The position numbers and the translations under genes were made by a program. The notes below the pieces were generated by a model. That model searched no databases, was not told the DNA's origin, and saw only the letters and a program-made list of their open reading frames with translations. A DNA stretch of 64,000 nt from Modestobacter sp. DSM 44400 (GTDB lineage: Bacteria > Actinomycetota > Actinomycetes > Mycobacteriales > Geodermatophilaceae): positions 1-64,000 of the forward strand of contig NZ_FNOZ01000001.1 in NCBI RefSeq assembly GCF_900107175.1, in the 5' to 3' direction. Within the stretch, counting starts at the first letter, position 1, and each line of letters opens with the position of its first letter. Positions 48,310 to 56,337 of the stretch are shown here, one piece after another.

Positions 48310-49445
48310 ACACCGGTTTCAACACCCGCGCCATCCACGCCGGGCAGGAGCCCGACCCGGCCACTGGAGCGGTGGTCGTGCCGGTGCACCTGACCAGTAC
48401 CTACAAGCAGGACGGCGTGGGCGGGCTGCGCGGCGGTTACGAGTACAGCCGCAGCGGCAACCCGACCCGCACCGCCCTGCAGGAGGCCCTCGCCGCGCTC
48501 GAGGAGGGCAGCACCGGGCTGGCCTTCGCCTCCGGGCTGGCCGCCGAGGACGCGCTGCTGCGCACCGTCTGCGCACCCGGGGACCACGTCGTCCTGCCCG
48601 GGGACGCCTACGGCGGCACCTTCCGGCTGGTCTCCAAGGTCTTCTCCCGCTGGGGCGTCGAGCACACCCCGGTCGACCTCAACGACCTGGACGCGCTGCG
48701 CGCCGCCCTCCGGCCGACGACGCGGGTGATCTGGTGCGAGACGCCGACCAACCCGCTGCTGAACGTCTCCGACATCGCCGCGCTGGCGCAGGTGGCGCAC
48801 GAGGCCGGCGCGCTGCTGGTGGTGGACAACACCTTCGCCTCCCCCTATCTGCAGCGACCGTTGACCCTCGGCGCCGACGTGGTGGTGCACTCCACGACCA
48901 AGTACCTGGGCGGGCACTCCGACGTCGTCGGGGGCGCGCTGGTCACCGCCGACGCGGGGCTGGGCGAGCAGCTGGCCTATCACCAGAACGCGATGGGTGC
49001 CGTCGCCGGGCCGATGGACGCGTGGCTGGTGCTGCGCGGGATCAAGACCCTCGGCGTCCGGATGGACCGGCACTCGGCCAACGCCGCCCGGATCGCCGAG
49101 TTCCTGCTCGGGCACCCGGCCGTGGGCGACGTCCTCTACCCCGGACTCCCGCAGCACCGGCACCACGAGATAGCCGCGAAGCAGATGTCCGGCTACGGCG
49201 GGATGCTGTCGTTCCGGCTCCGCGGTGGCGAGGAGGCGGCCCTGAAGGTCTGTGAGCGGACCCAGTTGTTCACCCTGGCCGAGTCCCTCGGCGGAGTGGA
49301 GTCGCTGGTCGAGCACCCGCACCGGATGACCCATGCCAGTGCCGCCGGCTCGCCGCTGGAGGTGCCCGCCGACCTGGTCCGGCTGTCGGTGGGCATCGAG
49401 GACGTCGAGGACCTGCTCGCCGACCTGGACCAAGCCCTCGCCTGA
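48306..49445 (+). CDS. metB: cystathionine gamma-synthase/lyase
   Basis: A 379-residue Cys/Met-metabolism PLP enzyme. The PLP Lys is Lys199 in VVVHSTTKYLGGHSDVVGGA; substrate residues are in YEYSRSGNPTRTALQEALAAL, LAFASGLAAEDALLRTV and FTLAESLGGVESLVEHPHRM. It could act as gamma-synthase (forward, toward methionine) or gamma-lyase (with the upstream CBS, toward cysteine); mycobacterial relatives are annotated metB but do both. ATG at 48306 overlaps the cbs stop (ATGA). A hairpin element follows. Confidence 0.93.
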   Translation: MNTGFNTRAIHAGQEPDPATGAVVVPVHLTSTYKQDGVGGLRGGYEYSRSGNPTRTALQEALAALEEGSTGLAFASGLAAEDALLRTVCAPGDHVVLPGDAYGGTFRLVSKVFSRWGVEHTPVDLNDLDALRAALRPTTRVIWCETPTNPLLNVSDIAALAQVAHEAGALLVVDNTFASPYLQRPLTLGADVVVHSTTKYLGGHSDVVGGALVTADAGLGEQLAYHQNAMGAVAGPMDAWLVLRGIKTLGVRMDRHSANAARIAEFLLGHPAVGDVLYPGLPQHRHHEIAAKQMSGYGGMLSFRLRGGEEAALKVCERTQLFTLAESLGGVESLVEHPHRMTHASAAGSPLEVPADLVRLSVGIEDVEDLLADLDQALA

Positions 49446-49448
49446 TAA

Positions 49449-49506
49449 AGGACCCCCTTCCTCCCCACCCTTCGCAAGCTCAGGGCGGGACCCTGGAAGG
49501 GGGCCG
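49449..49506 (+). terminator. dispersed hairpin element, copy D (after metB)
   Basis: Begins 4 nt after the metB stop with AAGGA. Outer stem CCCCCTTCC (49453-49461) pairs with GGAAGGGGG (49495-49503); the core is TCCCCACCCTTCGCAAGCTC then AGGGCGGG. The minus-strand hydrolase stop lies just beyond, so it can serve both. Confidence 0.8.
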
Positions 49507-49508
49507 GG

Positions 49509-50312
49509 TCAGGCCAGGCCGTGCACGAATGCGGTCAGGTCCGCGGCCATCCGGGCCGGCTGCTCCCACAGCACCAGATGGCCGGTGGCGGGGTAGACCG
49601 GGAACCGGGAACCGGTCAGGGCGGCGCACAGCGCCTGCTGTTCCGCGCGCGGCAGCAGGTGGTCCTCGGCGCCCCAGATCACCAGGGCCGGCGATGGGAT
49701 GGGCGCGGACTCGGTCGGCGGGACGGCGTCGGACAGGCCGGACAGGGCAGCGCGCCAGACGTGCGCCGGCACCCGGGCGCCGTCCGCCACCCTGTCCGCC
49801 AGGTACCAGTCGGGAACGGGCTGCACGCAGGGGAACCACTCGAGGGAGGCGCGCACCCAGGCGGGATCGACCGGGTCGCACAGGCGGTCCACCTCGTCGG
49901 CGAAGGGCGGCCGGCCCCGCAGAGACCGCGGCGCCCCGACCAGCACCAGGCCGGCCACCCGCGCCGGGTGGTCGACGGCCACCTGCTGTGCGACGTAGCC
50001 ACCGCTGGAGGAGCCCACCAGCACCGCCCGGGTCAGCCCCACGGCATCGAGGAAGGCGGCGACGTCGTCGGCGGCCTCGCGGAGGGAGTAGCCGCCGGCC
50101 GGGCGGTCGGCGTCACCATGGCCCCGCTGGTCCCAGGCGAGTGCGTACACCGACGGGGGCAGCGAGGCCCGCATCCGGTCGAACGCGCGCCGGGACTCCG
50201 CCCAGGCGTGCAGCAGCACGACCGGGACCCCGGTGGCGTCCCCGGCGGCGACCCACGGCACCGCGATGCCCGTCGCCAGACGAGCCGTGCGGACGTCGTC
50301 CGTGCGGGCCAC
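49509..50312 (-). CDS. alpha/beta hydrolase
   Basis: A 267-residue alpha/beta hydrolase. VVLLHAWAESRRAFDRMRAS is the oxyanion region, YALAWDQRGHGDADRPAGGY follows, the nucleophile elbow is LVGSSSGGYVAQQVAVDHPA (Ser), Asp is in LVIWGAEDHLLPRAEQQAL and His in VYPATGHLVLWEQPARMAA. The fold matches non-heme haloperoxidase or esterase groups. Substrate unknown. It converges on metB. Confidence 0.85.
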   Translation of the reverse strand: MARTDDVRTARLATGIAVPWVAAGDATGVPVVLLHAWAESRRAFDRMRASLPPSVYALAWDQRGHGDADRPAGGYSLREAADDVAAFLDAVGLTRAVLVGSSSGGYVAQQVAVDHPARVAGLVLVGAPRSLRGRPPFADEVDRLCDPVDPAWVRASLEWFPCVQPVPDWYLADRVADGARVPAHVWRAALSGLSDAVPPTESAPIPSPALVIWGAEDHLLPRAEQQALCAALTGSRFPVYPATGHLVLWEQPARMAADLTAFVHGLA

Positions 50313-50366
50313 CTCGCGAGCCTAGGCGCGCCCCGCACCCTGGGCACCGGACTCACTCCGTGGTCG

Positions 50367-50394
50367 CCATCCTTGCGCCACAGCGTAAGGATGG
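50367..50394. terminator. terminator-like hairpin between map and the hydrolase
   Basis: CCATCCTT (50367-50374) pairs with AAGGATGG (50387-50394), extended by GCGC with GCGT to a 12-bp stem and a CACA loop. It lies downstream of map on the minus strand and just before the hydrolase start. Confidence 0.6.
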
Positions 50395-50427
50395 AGACCG
50401 CCCTGCGAAGCCGGTGATCAGGCGCCC

Positions 50428-51198
50428 TCAGGCCGGGGCGGTGAGGATGCGTGGGCCGTCGTCGGTGACGGCGACCGTGTGCTCGGCGTGAGCGGCCCGG
50501 CTGCCGTCGGCGCTGCGCAGCGTCCAGCCGTCGGCGTCCACCCGGTAGTCGTCGTCGCCACCTGCCAGGAACCACGGCTCGATCGCGATGACCAGGCCGG
50601 CGCGCAGCGGTACGCCCCGGCCGGCCCGGCCCTCGTTGGGCACGTGCGGCTCCCCGTGCATGGTCCGGCCGACACCATGGCCGCCCTGGTCGGTATTGAT
50701 GCCGCAGCCGCCCGTGCGCCCGATGGCAGCGATCGCGGCGGAGACGTCGCCGACCCGGTTGCCCGGCACGGCGGCGGCGATCCCGGCCTGCAGGGCCTGT
50801 TCGGTGGTATCGACCAGCTGCATGTCGGCCGGGCGCGGGGTGCCGGCCGGGAAGGTGATCGCCGCGTCGCCGACCCAACCGTCCAGGGTGGCGCCCGCAT
50901 CGACGCTGAGCAGGTCGCCGTCCTCGAGCGGCTGCCGGGTGGGGATGCCGTGCAGTGCGACGTCGTTCACCGACAGGCACACGACGCCGGGAAACGGCGG
51001 GGTGGTCCGCAGCGGCGCGTAGCCAAGGAACGGCGAGGTCGCCGCGGCCCGGGCGAGGACGGCGCGGGCCACCTCGTCGAGTTGAGTCAGCCGCACGCCC
51101 GGGGCCGCGGCAGCCCGCACCGCCGCGAGCATCTCCGCCACGACTGCTCCAGCAGCGCGCATCGCGTCCAGCTCACCGGGGGATCGCAGCTCGATCAT
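50428..51198 (-). CDS. map: methionine aminopeptidase, type I
   Basis: A 256-residue type-I MetAP removing the initiator Met. The five metal ligands are visible: Asp in LLSVDAGATLDGWVGDAAITF (two Asp), His in GGHGVGRTMHGEPHVPNEG, Glu in LVIAIEPWFLAGGDDDYRVD, and Glu in AHAEHTVAVTDDGPRIL. No SH3-binding extension is present. ATG at 51198, GGCGACATG context; it diverges from the XRE regulator over a 46-bp AT-rich gap. Confidence 0.94.
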   Translation of the reverse strand: MIELRSPGELDAMRAAGAVVAEMLAAVRAAAAPGVRLTQLDEVARAVLARAAATSPFLGYAPLRTTPPFPGVVCLSVNDVALHGIPTRQPLEDGDLLSVDAGATLDGWVGDAAITFPAGTPRPADMQLVDTTEQALQAGIAAAVPGNRVGDVSAAIAAIGRTGGCGINTDQGGHGVGRTMHGEPHVPNEGRAGRGVPLRAGLVIAIEPWFLAGGDDDYRVDADGWTLRSADGSRAAHAEHTVAVTDDGPRILTAPA

Positions 51199-51244
51199 GT
51201 CGCCGCCCTTCCAGTATGATTATCCCGGTATTACTATCACCCTC
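51199..51244. promoter_or_regulatory. divergent map/XRE intergenic with a direct repeat
   Basis: This 46-bp AT-rich gap has GTAT-N3-TATC twice: 51214-51224 (N3 GAT) and 51228-51238 (N3 TAC), 14 bp apart. It also holds TATGAT and TATTAC hexamers that could be -10 boxes. A plausible operator for the adjacent XRE protein controlling both genes. Confidence 0.5.
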
Positions 51245-51514
51245 ATGGTGCGACCGCCGCTGACCCCCGCCGAGCGCGACCGCGGCCGCCGGCTGGGCGC
51301 CCTGCTACGCACCGCCCGCGGCGACCGGAGCCCGGCCCAGGTGGCCGCGGCCTCCGGCGTCAGCCTCGAGGCGCTGCGGAAGATCGAGTCCGGTCGGGTG
51401 CCCACGCCGGCGTTCTTCACCGTCGCCGCGCTCGCCCGCACCGTGGACCTGCCGTTGGACCGACTGGCGACCGAACTCGACGACACCGGCAATGGCGCCG
51501 TCCTCTCCGCCTGA
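51245..51514 (+). CDS. XRE-family transcriptional regulator
   Basis: An 89-residue single helix-turn-helix protein: GRRLGALLRTARGDRSPAQV, AAASGVSLEALRKIESGRVP, TPAFFTVAALARTVDLPLDR. The HTH sits at about residues 22-55. ATG at 51245 lies beside the AT-rich gap, so the mRNA may be nearly leaderless; an upstream in-frame start at 51197 overlaps the map ATG and is less likely. Autoregulation and control of map are guesses from position. Confidence 0.85.
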   Translation: MVRPPLTPAERDRGRRLGALLRTARGDRSPAQVAAASGVSLEALRKIESGRVPTPAFFTVAALARTVDLPLDRLATELDDTGNGAVLSA

Positions 51515-51520
51515 TACAGG

Positions 51521-51931
51521 TCAGCGCGGCAGGAGTACGGCAACGTCCGGCGCCACCTGGGCGAAGGCTCCGTCGAACGTCGCCACGAGCCCGCCGCGGG
51601 ACCGGGCCAGCTGCGCCAGATAGGCGTCGGTGACCTGCCGGTGACCGATCACGTGGACGAGCTCGACGTCGCTGTAGGACAGGTCGTCCAGCCACTGCTC
51701 GTGGCGGGCGTGCGCCACGACCGAAGCCAGCACCTGACGCGCCTGCGTGATCCCCGAACCGGACCGCAGCAACAAACGCAGCAACGTGCCCTGCACCGTC
51801 GGCGACGTGGCGAAGGAGGGTGCCCCGCGGAACCAACTGCGGGCCGGCAGGTGGTGCACGTGCTCCGGCACGACGAGGGCCACGAGGACGTTCCCGTCCA
51901 GCAGGTGGGTGCGCGCCGCTGAACCGGTCAT
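51521..51931 (-). CDS. vapC: VapC toxin (PIN-domain ribonuclease)
   Basis: A 136-residue PIN-domain toxin. Acidic active-site residues: Asp12 in ARTHLLDGNVLVALVVPEHV, a central Asp in HVIGHRQVTDAYLAQLARSR, and the last Asp in GGLVATFDGAFAQVAPDVAV. The motif order matches VapC endoribonucleases that cut tRNA or rRNA. It follows vapB with 5 bp between them. Its stop almost touches that of the converging XRE gene. Confidence 0.88.
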   Translation of the reverse strand: MTGSAARTHLLDGNVLVALVVPEHVHHLPARSWFRGAPSFATSPTVQGTLLRLLLRSGSGITQARQVLASVVAHARHEQWLDDLSYSDVELVHVIGHRQVTDAYLAQLARSRGGLVATFDGAFAQVAPDVAVLLPR

Positions 51932-51936
51932 CGCAC

Positions 51937-52167
51937 TCAGGCCTCGTCCTGCGCGCTGGCGACGTCCTCAGCCGTGATCCGGCGGCCCAGTCGGACCAGC
52001 GGCAGACCCGTCTCGTCGTCGAACTCCACCTCGGCGCGCCGGGATCCACCCGCCAGCGCTGCCCTGAGCAGGTCAGCGACCGTTCTGCTCAGGGTCTGCC
52101 CCCGGTCCCGGGCGAGCATGGCCGCCGCCCGGTGCAGATCCGCCGGCAGGTCGATGGTCGTACGCAT
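51937..52167 (-). CDS. vapB: VapB antitoxin (ribbon-helix-helix)
   Basis: A 76-residue antitoxin. The N-terminal ribbon-helix-helix is MRTTIDLPADLHRAAAMLAR and DRGQTLSRTVADLLRAALAG; the acidic C-terminal half (VEFDDETGLPLVRLGRRITA) should bind VapC. The ATG at 52167 lies next to three GCATCA repeats (52164-52169, 52172-52177, 52184-52189 on the + strand), likely the autoregulatory operator. Confidence 0.88.
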   Translation of the reverse strand: MRTTIDLPADLHRAAAMLARDRGQTLSRTVADLLRAALAGGSRRAEVEFDDETGLPLVRLGRRITAEDVASAQDEA

Positions 52168-52257
52168 CACTGCATCATAGGCTGCATCAGCTGGGACCAG
52201 TCCCCGCACGGGTACCCGTGATGGTGTCAGCCTGCTGTCACGGGTAGTGCCGCGAGC

Positions 52258-53145
52258 GTGGAACCCGTCGTCCCCCGCGTCACCGTCGTCGTCGCCACCC
52301 GCGACCGCCGCGCGTCGCTGCTGCGGTCGCTCGCGCACCTGGACGTCCCCGGCGGTCCACCGGTCGTCGTGGTCGACAACGCCTCGGCCGACGGGACCGC
52401 CGCAGCGGTACGGACCGCGCACCCGGGGGTCGAGGTGCTCGAGCTGCCGGTCAACACCGGTGCCGTCGCCCGCACCCACGGCGTCCGCCGGGCGCGCGCG
52501 CCCTACGTCGCCTTCGCCGACGACGACTCGTGGTGGGAGCCGGGCGCTCTGGAAGCGGCCGCCGACCTGCTCGACGCCCATCCCCGGGTGGCGGTGGTCG
52601 TCGGCCGGGTGCGGATGGCCGCCGACGGGTCGGAGGACCGGGTGACCCGCAAGCACCGGGCGGCGGCGCTGGGCCGTTCCCCCGGCTCCCCAGGACCCGA
52701 CGTCCTCAGCTTCCCGGCCTTCGCCGCGGTCGTCCGCCGCGAGGCACACCTCGCCGTCGGTGGCTTCTCCCCGCTGCTGTTCTTCGGCGGCGAGGAGCAC
52801 CTGCTCGCGCTGGACCTGGCCGCCGCCGGCTGGCAGCTGGTCTTCGCCGACGAGCTGCTGGCCTGGCACGACCCGGCCGGCCCCGACCGCCCCAGCGCGC
52901 AGCGGTGGGCGCTGCAGACCCGCAACGACGTGCTCGTCGACTGGCTCCGTCGGCCGCTGTCGGTGGCGCTCGCCGCGACCGCACGTCTCGCGACGAGGGC
53001 GGTGCGCGACCCTGCCGCGCGTGGGGCGCTGGCCGGACTGCTCAGGAGACTGCCGGCCGCCCTGCGGCAGCGGCGGCCGGTGCCGGCCGAGGTGGCGCGG
53101 CGGTTCGCGACGGCTCAGCGACCGCTGGCTCGGTCGACCAGCTGA
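52258..53145 (+). CDS. glycosyltransferase family 2
   Basis: A 295-residue GT-A glycosyltransferase. VPRVTVVVATRDRRASLLRS is the nucleotide-sugar-binding start; VVVVDNASADGTAAAVRTA and the DXD-like motif FADDDSWWEPGALEAAADLL follow; acceptor region includes FFGGEEHLLALDLAAAGWQLVF, with EE near the catalytic base. No membrane anchor except weak hydrophobicity near the C-terminus. It starts GTG. Product unknown, perhaps extracellular polysaccharide together with the pyruvyl transferase nearby. Confidence 0.85.
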   Translation: MEPVVPRVTVVVATRDRRASLLRSLAHLDVPGGPPVVVVDNASADGTAAAVRTAHPGVEVLELPVNTGAVARTHGVRRARAPYVAFADDDSWWEPGALEAAADLLDAHPRVAVVVGRVRMAADGSEDRVTRKHRAAALGRSPGSPGPDVLSFPAFAAVVRREAHLAVGGFSPLLFFGGEEHLLALDLAAAGWQLVFADELLAWHDPAGPDRPSAQRWALQTRNDVLVDWLRRPLSVALAATARLATRAVRDPAARGALAGLLRRLPAALRQRRPVPAEVARRFATAQRPLARSTS

Positions 53146-53301
53146 AGCGTTCCTGTCGGACACGCCCGCACGGCCGCCTCCACCGCACCCACGTCATCCG
53201 GCACGGGTCGGCGCACCTGCAGGACCCCGTCAGAAGGTCCGCTCGGACAGATCGACCTCGGCCAGCTGAGGGTGCGGGGCACGGTCGGGCGTCGATGTCA
53301 T
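53115..53301 (-). pseudogene. cytochrome P450/ferredoxin operon scar
   Basis: From 53301, MTSTPDRAPHPQLAEVDLSE then RTF and a stop resembles the N-terminus of a P450 (LAEVDLSxxxFW). Right after, in another frame, VLQVRRPVPDDVGAVEAAVR then ACPTGTLQLVDRA is the C-terminal half of a 3Fe-4S ferredoxin, with one Cys-Pro. The join is near 53220. The simplest reading is a large deletion that joined the start of a P450 gene to the end of a ferredoxin gene. Both calls rest on short matches. Confidence 0.5.
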
Positions 53302-53382
53302 GGCGGCCTCCTGCCGGGCCTGTCCGTGCCGGGTCACCTCACGCTGGAGAGGAGGCTGCGTGAGGGGCAACGCACCGGCCCG

Positions 53383-54252
53383 TCAGCGGCCCAGCTGCCG
53401 GGTGAACCACGCGCGGGCCTCGGCATTGCCTTCCCGCATGCGCCGCTGGGCCGCCGCGATCGGGTCGGCCAGCGTGCCGGACAGTGCGTGTTCCAGGGCG
53501 GCGTCCAGCGCGTGCGCGTCGATCTCCCCCGCGGTCAGCGCCAGCGGCCAGCCTAGGGCGGCGGCCTGCGCGCTCACCTTGGCGCCACCGACCACCCCGT
53601 CGCAGGCGATGACCGGAACGCCGTGTGCCAGCCCTAGCACCAGCGCGTGCAGCCGCATGCTGACCACCACGTCGGCCCGCCGGACGAGCGCCTCCACCTG
53701 CGAGGGGAAGCGGTCGTAGGGCTTTTCATAGAGGTCCATGTCCAGCTCGAACCAGGGCATCGCGCGTGCCCGCAGCCAGTCCTCCAGGACGCCGCGCACC
53801 CGGTCGGCCTGGCTGCGCGCGCCGTACTCTTCCTGGGGCGGGGCGAAGGCGACCGCGAGCACCGGGACGTCGGGAGTCGTCGTCCCGCCGGCCAGGTCCG
53901 GGCGTGCCATCCCTGGGGCGTCGCGCTCCCAGACCCGGTCGAACAGCGCCCGCCCGGCGTCGGACACGACCGAAACGTTGACCGCCCACCGCTGCGCACC
54001 AGCGAAGGCCGCGCTCAGCTGCCGCAGCTCCGGGAGGTCGAACAGCGGGCCGCTGACGAACACCAGGTGGGTGTAGTCGGCCGGGTCGACGTTCCGCCAG
54101 TTCGGACCGCGCTGAAAGTAGGGCGCCCACGCCACGTCGTGGTCGATGCCGAGCTCCCGGAGCCAGCCGACGACGACGTCGGCGCCCAGTTCGTCGCCGA
54201 CGGTGGCGATGAACTCGTCGAAGCTGAACCAACCGGCGACCAGGACGCGCAT
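53383..54252 (-). CDS. polysaccharide pyruvyl transferase family protein
   Basis: A 289-residue protein of the polysaccharide pyruvyl transferase (CsaB-like) family. MRVLVAGWFSFDEFIATVGD begins the first half; VFVSGPLFDLPELRQLSAAF, VLAVAFAPPQEEY, and the second half SQVEALVRRADVVVSMRLHA LVLGLAHGVPVIACDG contain the UDP-sugar-like fold. It would transfer pyruvate from PEP to a glycan. The family has other members of unknown function. ATG at 54252, divergent from the VOC gene. Confidence 0.8.
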   Translation of the reverse strand: MRVLVAGWFSFDEFIATVGDELGADVVVGWLRELGIDHDVAWAPYFQRGPNWRNVDPADYTHLVFVSGPLFDLPELRQLSAAFAGAQRWAVNVSVVSDAGRALFDRVWERDAPGMARPDLAGGTTTPDVPVLAVAFAPPQEEYGARSQADRVRGVLEDWLRARAMPWFELDMDLYEKPYDRFPSQVEALVRRADVVVSMRLHALVLGLAHGVPVIACDGVVGGAKVSAQAAALGWPLALTAGEIDAHALDAALEHALSGTLADPIAAAQRRMREGNAEARAWFTRQLGR

Positions 54253-54388
54253 GCAGTTAGCCTCCCAGCCGCGCCGTCCCCTTCCCGGGGAGGGTCCGCC
54301 GGCGGCGGGAACGCACCGGCAGCCGGCCGGGTTGTGCGGGGCGAGTGCCGGGACGAGGCCGCCCGGCAGCACCCCGCAGGAGGATCCC

Positions 54389-54904
54389 GTGAGCACTCCC
54401 GAGACCATCGCCACCCCGGACCCGACCGCGCTGGCCGCCAGCCGAGCGCGCATCCGCGACGCGCACCTCCGCCCGGCCGGCGAGCGCCCGGCCTCCACCG
54501 CGCGCGGGCTGCATCACACCGCCCTGATCAGCAGCGACGTCGAGGCGACCATCCGGTTCTACTCCGACGTGCTCGGCTTCCCGCTCACCGAGCTGATCGA
54601 GAACCGCGACTACCCGGGGTCCTCGCACTTCTTCTTCGACATCGGCAACGGCAACCTGCTCGCCTTCTTCGACTTCCCCGGGCTGGACGTCGGCCCGTAC
54701 GCCGAGGTGCTCGGCGGCCTGCACCACGTGGCGATCAGCGTCGAACCCCAACGGTGGGAGGCGCTGGTCGGGAGGCTGACCGACGCCGGCGTCGAGCACG
54801 TGCTGCACAGCGGCGTCTCGGTGTACTTCCGCGACCCCGACGGCGCCCGCATCGAGCTCATCGCCGACCCGCTGGGCGAGATGTACGGGGAACACGTGCT
54901 CTGA
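54389..54904 (+). CDS. VOC-superfamily protein (glyoxalase/dioxygenase type)
   Basis: A 171-residue VOC protein with a 40-residue N-terminal extension. Metal ligands are His in ARGLHHTALISSDVEATIRF, His in GLHHVAISVEPQRWEALVGR, and Glu in YFRDPDGARIELIADPLGEM. The fold matches extradiol-type or glyoxalase-like enzymes. GTG at 54389 with CAGGAGG 7 nt upstream. Specific reaction unknown. Confidence 0.88.
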   Translation: MSTPETIATPDPTALAASRARIRDAHLRPAGERPASTARGLHHTALISSDVEATIRFYSDVLGFPLTELIENRDYPGSSHFFFDIGNGNLLAFFDFPGLDVGPYAEVLGGLHHVAISVEPQRWEALVGRLTDAGVEHVLHSGVSVYFRDPDGARIELIADPLGEMYGEHVL

Positions 54905-54957
54905 TCCGGCGGTTGACTCCCGGCTGAGACGATCACCGCTCGCGCCGAGGAGGTCCC

Positions 54958-56337
54958 GTGGTCCAACCGCCCCGCCCGGGGCCGCCGATGCGGTTCAGCG
55001 TGCCCGCCCTGTCGCCGTCCTCCCGGCTGTACATGGGCACCGAGGCCGGCGGCTCCGCGCTGCTGCTGGTGGGCACGTTGTGCGCACTGACCTGGGCCAA
55101 CTCACCCTGGTCCGGAGGCTACGAGGCCTTCTGGAGCACGCCGGCGACCATCGGGGTCGGCGACCTCAGCCTGGCCTTGGACCTGCGCCACTGGGTCAAC
55201 GATGCCGCCATGGCGCTGTTCTTCCTGGTCGTCGGGCTGGAGATCACTCGCGAGGTGGCCACCGGCGAGCTGCGCAACCGCCGCTCGGTGGCCGCCCCGG
55301 CACTGGGCGCCATCGGCGGGCTCGCCGTGCCCGCGCTGCTGTACCTGGCGGTCAACCCCTCGGGCCCGGCCAGCAGCGGCTGGGGCATCGTGATGAGCAC
55401 CGACACCGCCTTCACCCTGGGCGTGCTGGCGCTGTTCGGCCCGCGCTGCCCCGACCGGCTGCGGCTGTTCCTGCTGACCCTGGCCATCGTCGACGACATC
55501 GGTGCCATCGGGGTGATGGCGCTGTTCTACACCGACGCCGTCGTCGTGCCGGGGCTGCTCGTCGCCCTCGCGCTGGTCGGCGTCCTGCTGGCGATGCGCT
55601 GGATGGGCGTCTGGCGGCTGACCCCCTACGTGTTGGTCGGCGTTGCGTTGTGGCTGGCCGTGCACGAGTCCGGGGTGCACGCCACGCTCGCCGGGGTGGT
55701 GCTCGGGCTGGTGCTCCCGGCCCGGCCGCCGTCCGAGCGCGAGATCGCCCGCACCGCCCAGTTCGGCCGGGCGCTGCGCGAGGCCCCCGACGCCCAGCGG
55801 GCCCGGCTGACCAACCTGGCGGTGGCGGCCACCGTGCCGGCCAACGCCCGGCTGCAGGAGTCCCTGCACCGCTGGACGGCCTACCTGGTGGTGCCGGTCT
55901 TCGGGCTGGCGAACGCCGGCGTGCGGCTGGACGGCGAGACGCTCCGGGCAGCGCTGGGCTCACCGGTGACCCTGGGGGTGCTTGTCGGTCTGGTCGCCGG
56001 CAATGCCCTCGGAATCACCGCCGGCACGTTCGTGGCACTGCGCTCGGGATGGGGGGTACTGCCCGGCGGCGTCCGCTGGTCGCACCTGATGGCCGGGGCC
56101 ACCCTGGCCGGGATCGGGTTCACCATCTCGCTGTTCATCACCGACCTGGCCTTCGACGACGTCCTGCTGCGCGAGCAGGCCAAGATCGGCATCCTCGCCG
56201 GGTCACTGACCGCAGCGGTCCTGGGCACCCTGCTGCTGCGCGTCCTCGGCGAGCGGTTCCCGCTGTGCACGCCGGAAGCGGACGCGCCGCGGACGCTGCC
56301 GCCCCGGCCCTGGCTCGAGCCCCGCGTCCCCGCCTGA
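54958..56337 (+). CDS. nhaA: Na+/H+ antiporter NhaA
   Basis: A 459-residue NhaA antiporter that exports Na+ in exchange for protons and helps pH homeostasis. About twelve hydrophobic helices are present. The ion-binding Asp pair is in LTLAIVDDIGAIGVMALFYT (near 180); AMALFFLVVGLEITREVATG and MSTDTAFTLGVLALFG are family motifs. GTG at 54958. Many actinobacterial NhaA proteins carry a C-terminal thioredoxin/DsbA domain; here that domain is a separate gene on the opposite strand, overlapping the 3' end by 135 bp. Confidence 0.94.
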   Translation: MVQPPRPGPPMRFSVPALSPSSRLYMGTEAGGSALLLVGTLCALTWANSPWSGGYEAFWSTPATIGVGDLSLALDLRHWVNDAAMALFFLVVGLEITREVATGELRNRRSVAAPALGAIGGLAVPALLYLAVNPSGPASSGWGIVMSTDTAFTLGVLALFGPRCPDRLRLFLLTLAIVDDIGAIGVMALFYTDAVVVPGLLVALALVGVLLAMRWMGVWRLTPYVLVGVALWLAVHESGVHATLAGVVLGLVLPARPPSEREIARTAQFGRALREAPDAQRARLTNLAVAATVPANARLQESLHRWTAYLVVPVFGLANAGVRLDGETLRAALGSPVTLGVLVGLVAGNALGITAGTFVALRSGWGVLPGGVRWSHLMAGATLAGIGFTISLFITDLAFDDVLLREQAKIGILAGSLTAAVLGTLLLRVLGERFPLCTPEADAPRTLPPRPWLEPRVPA

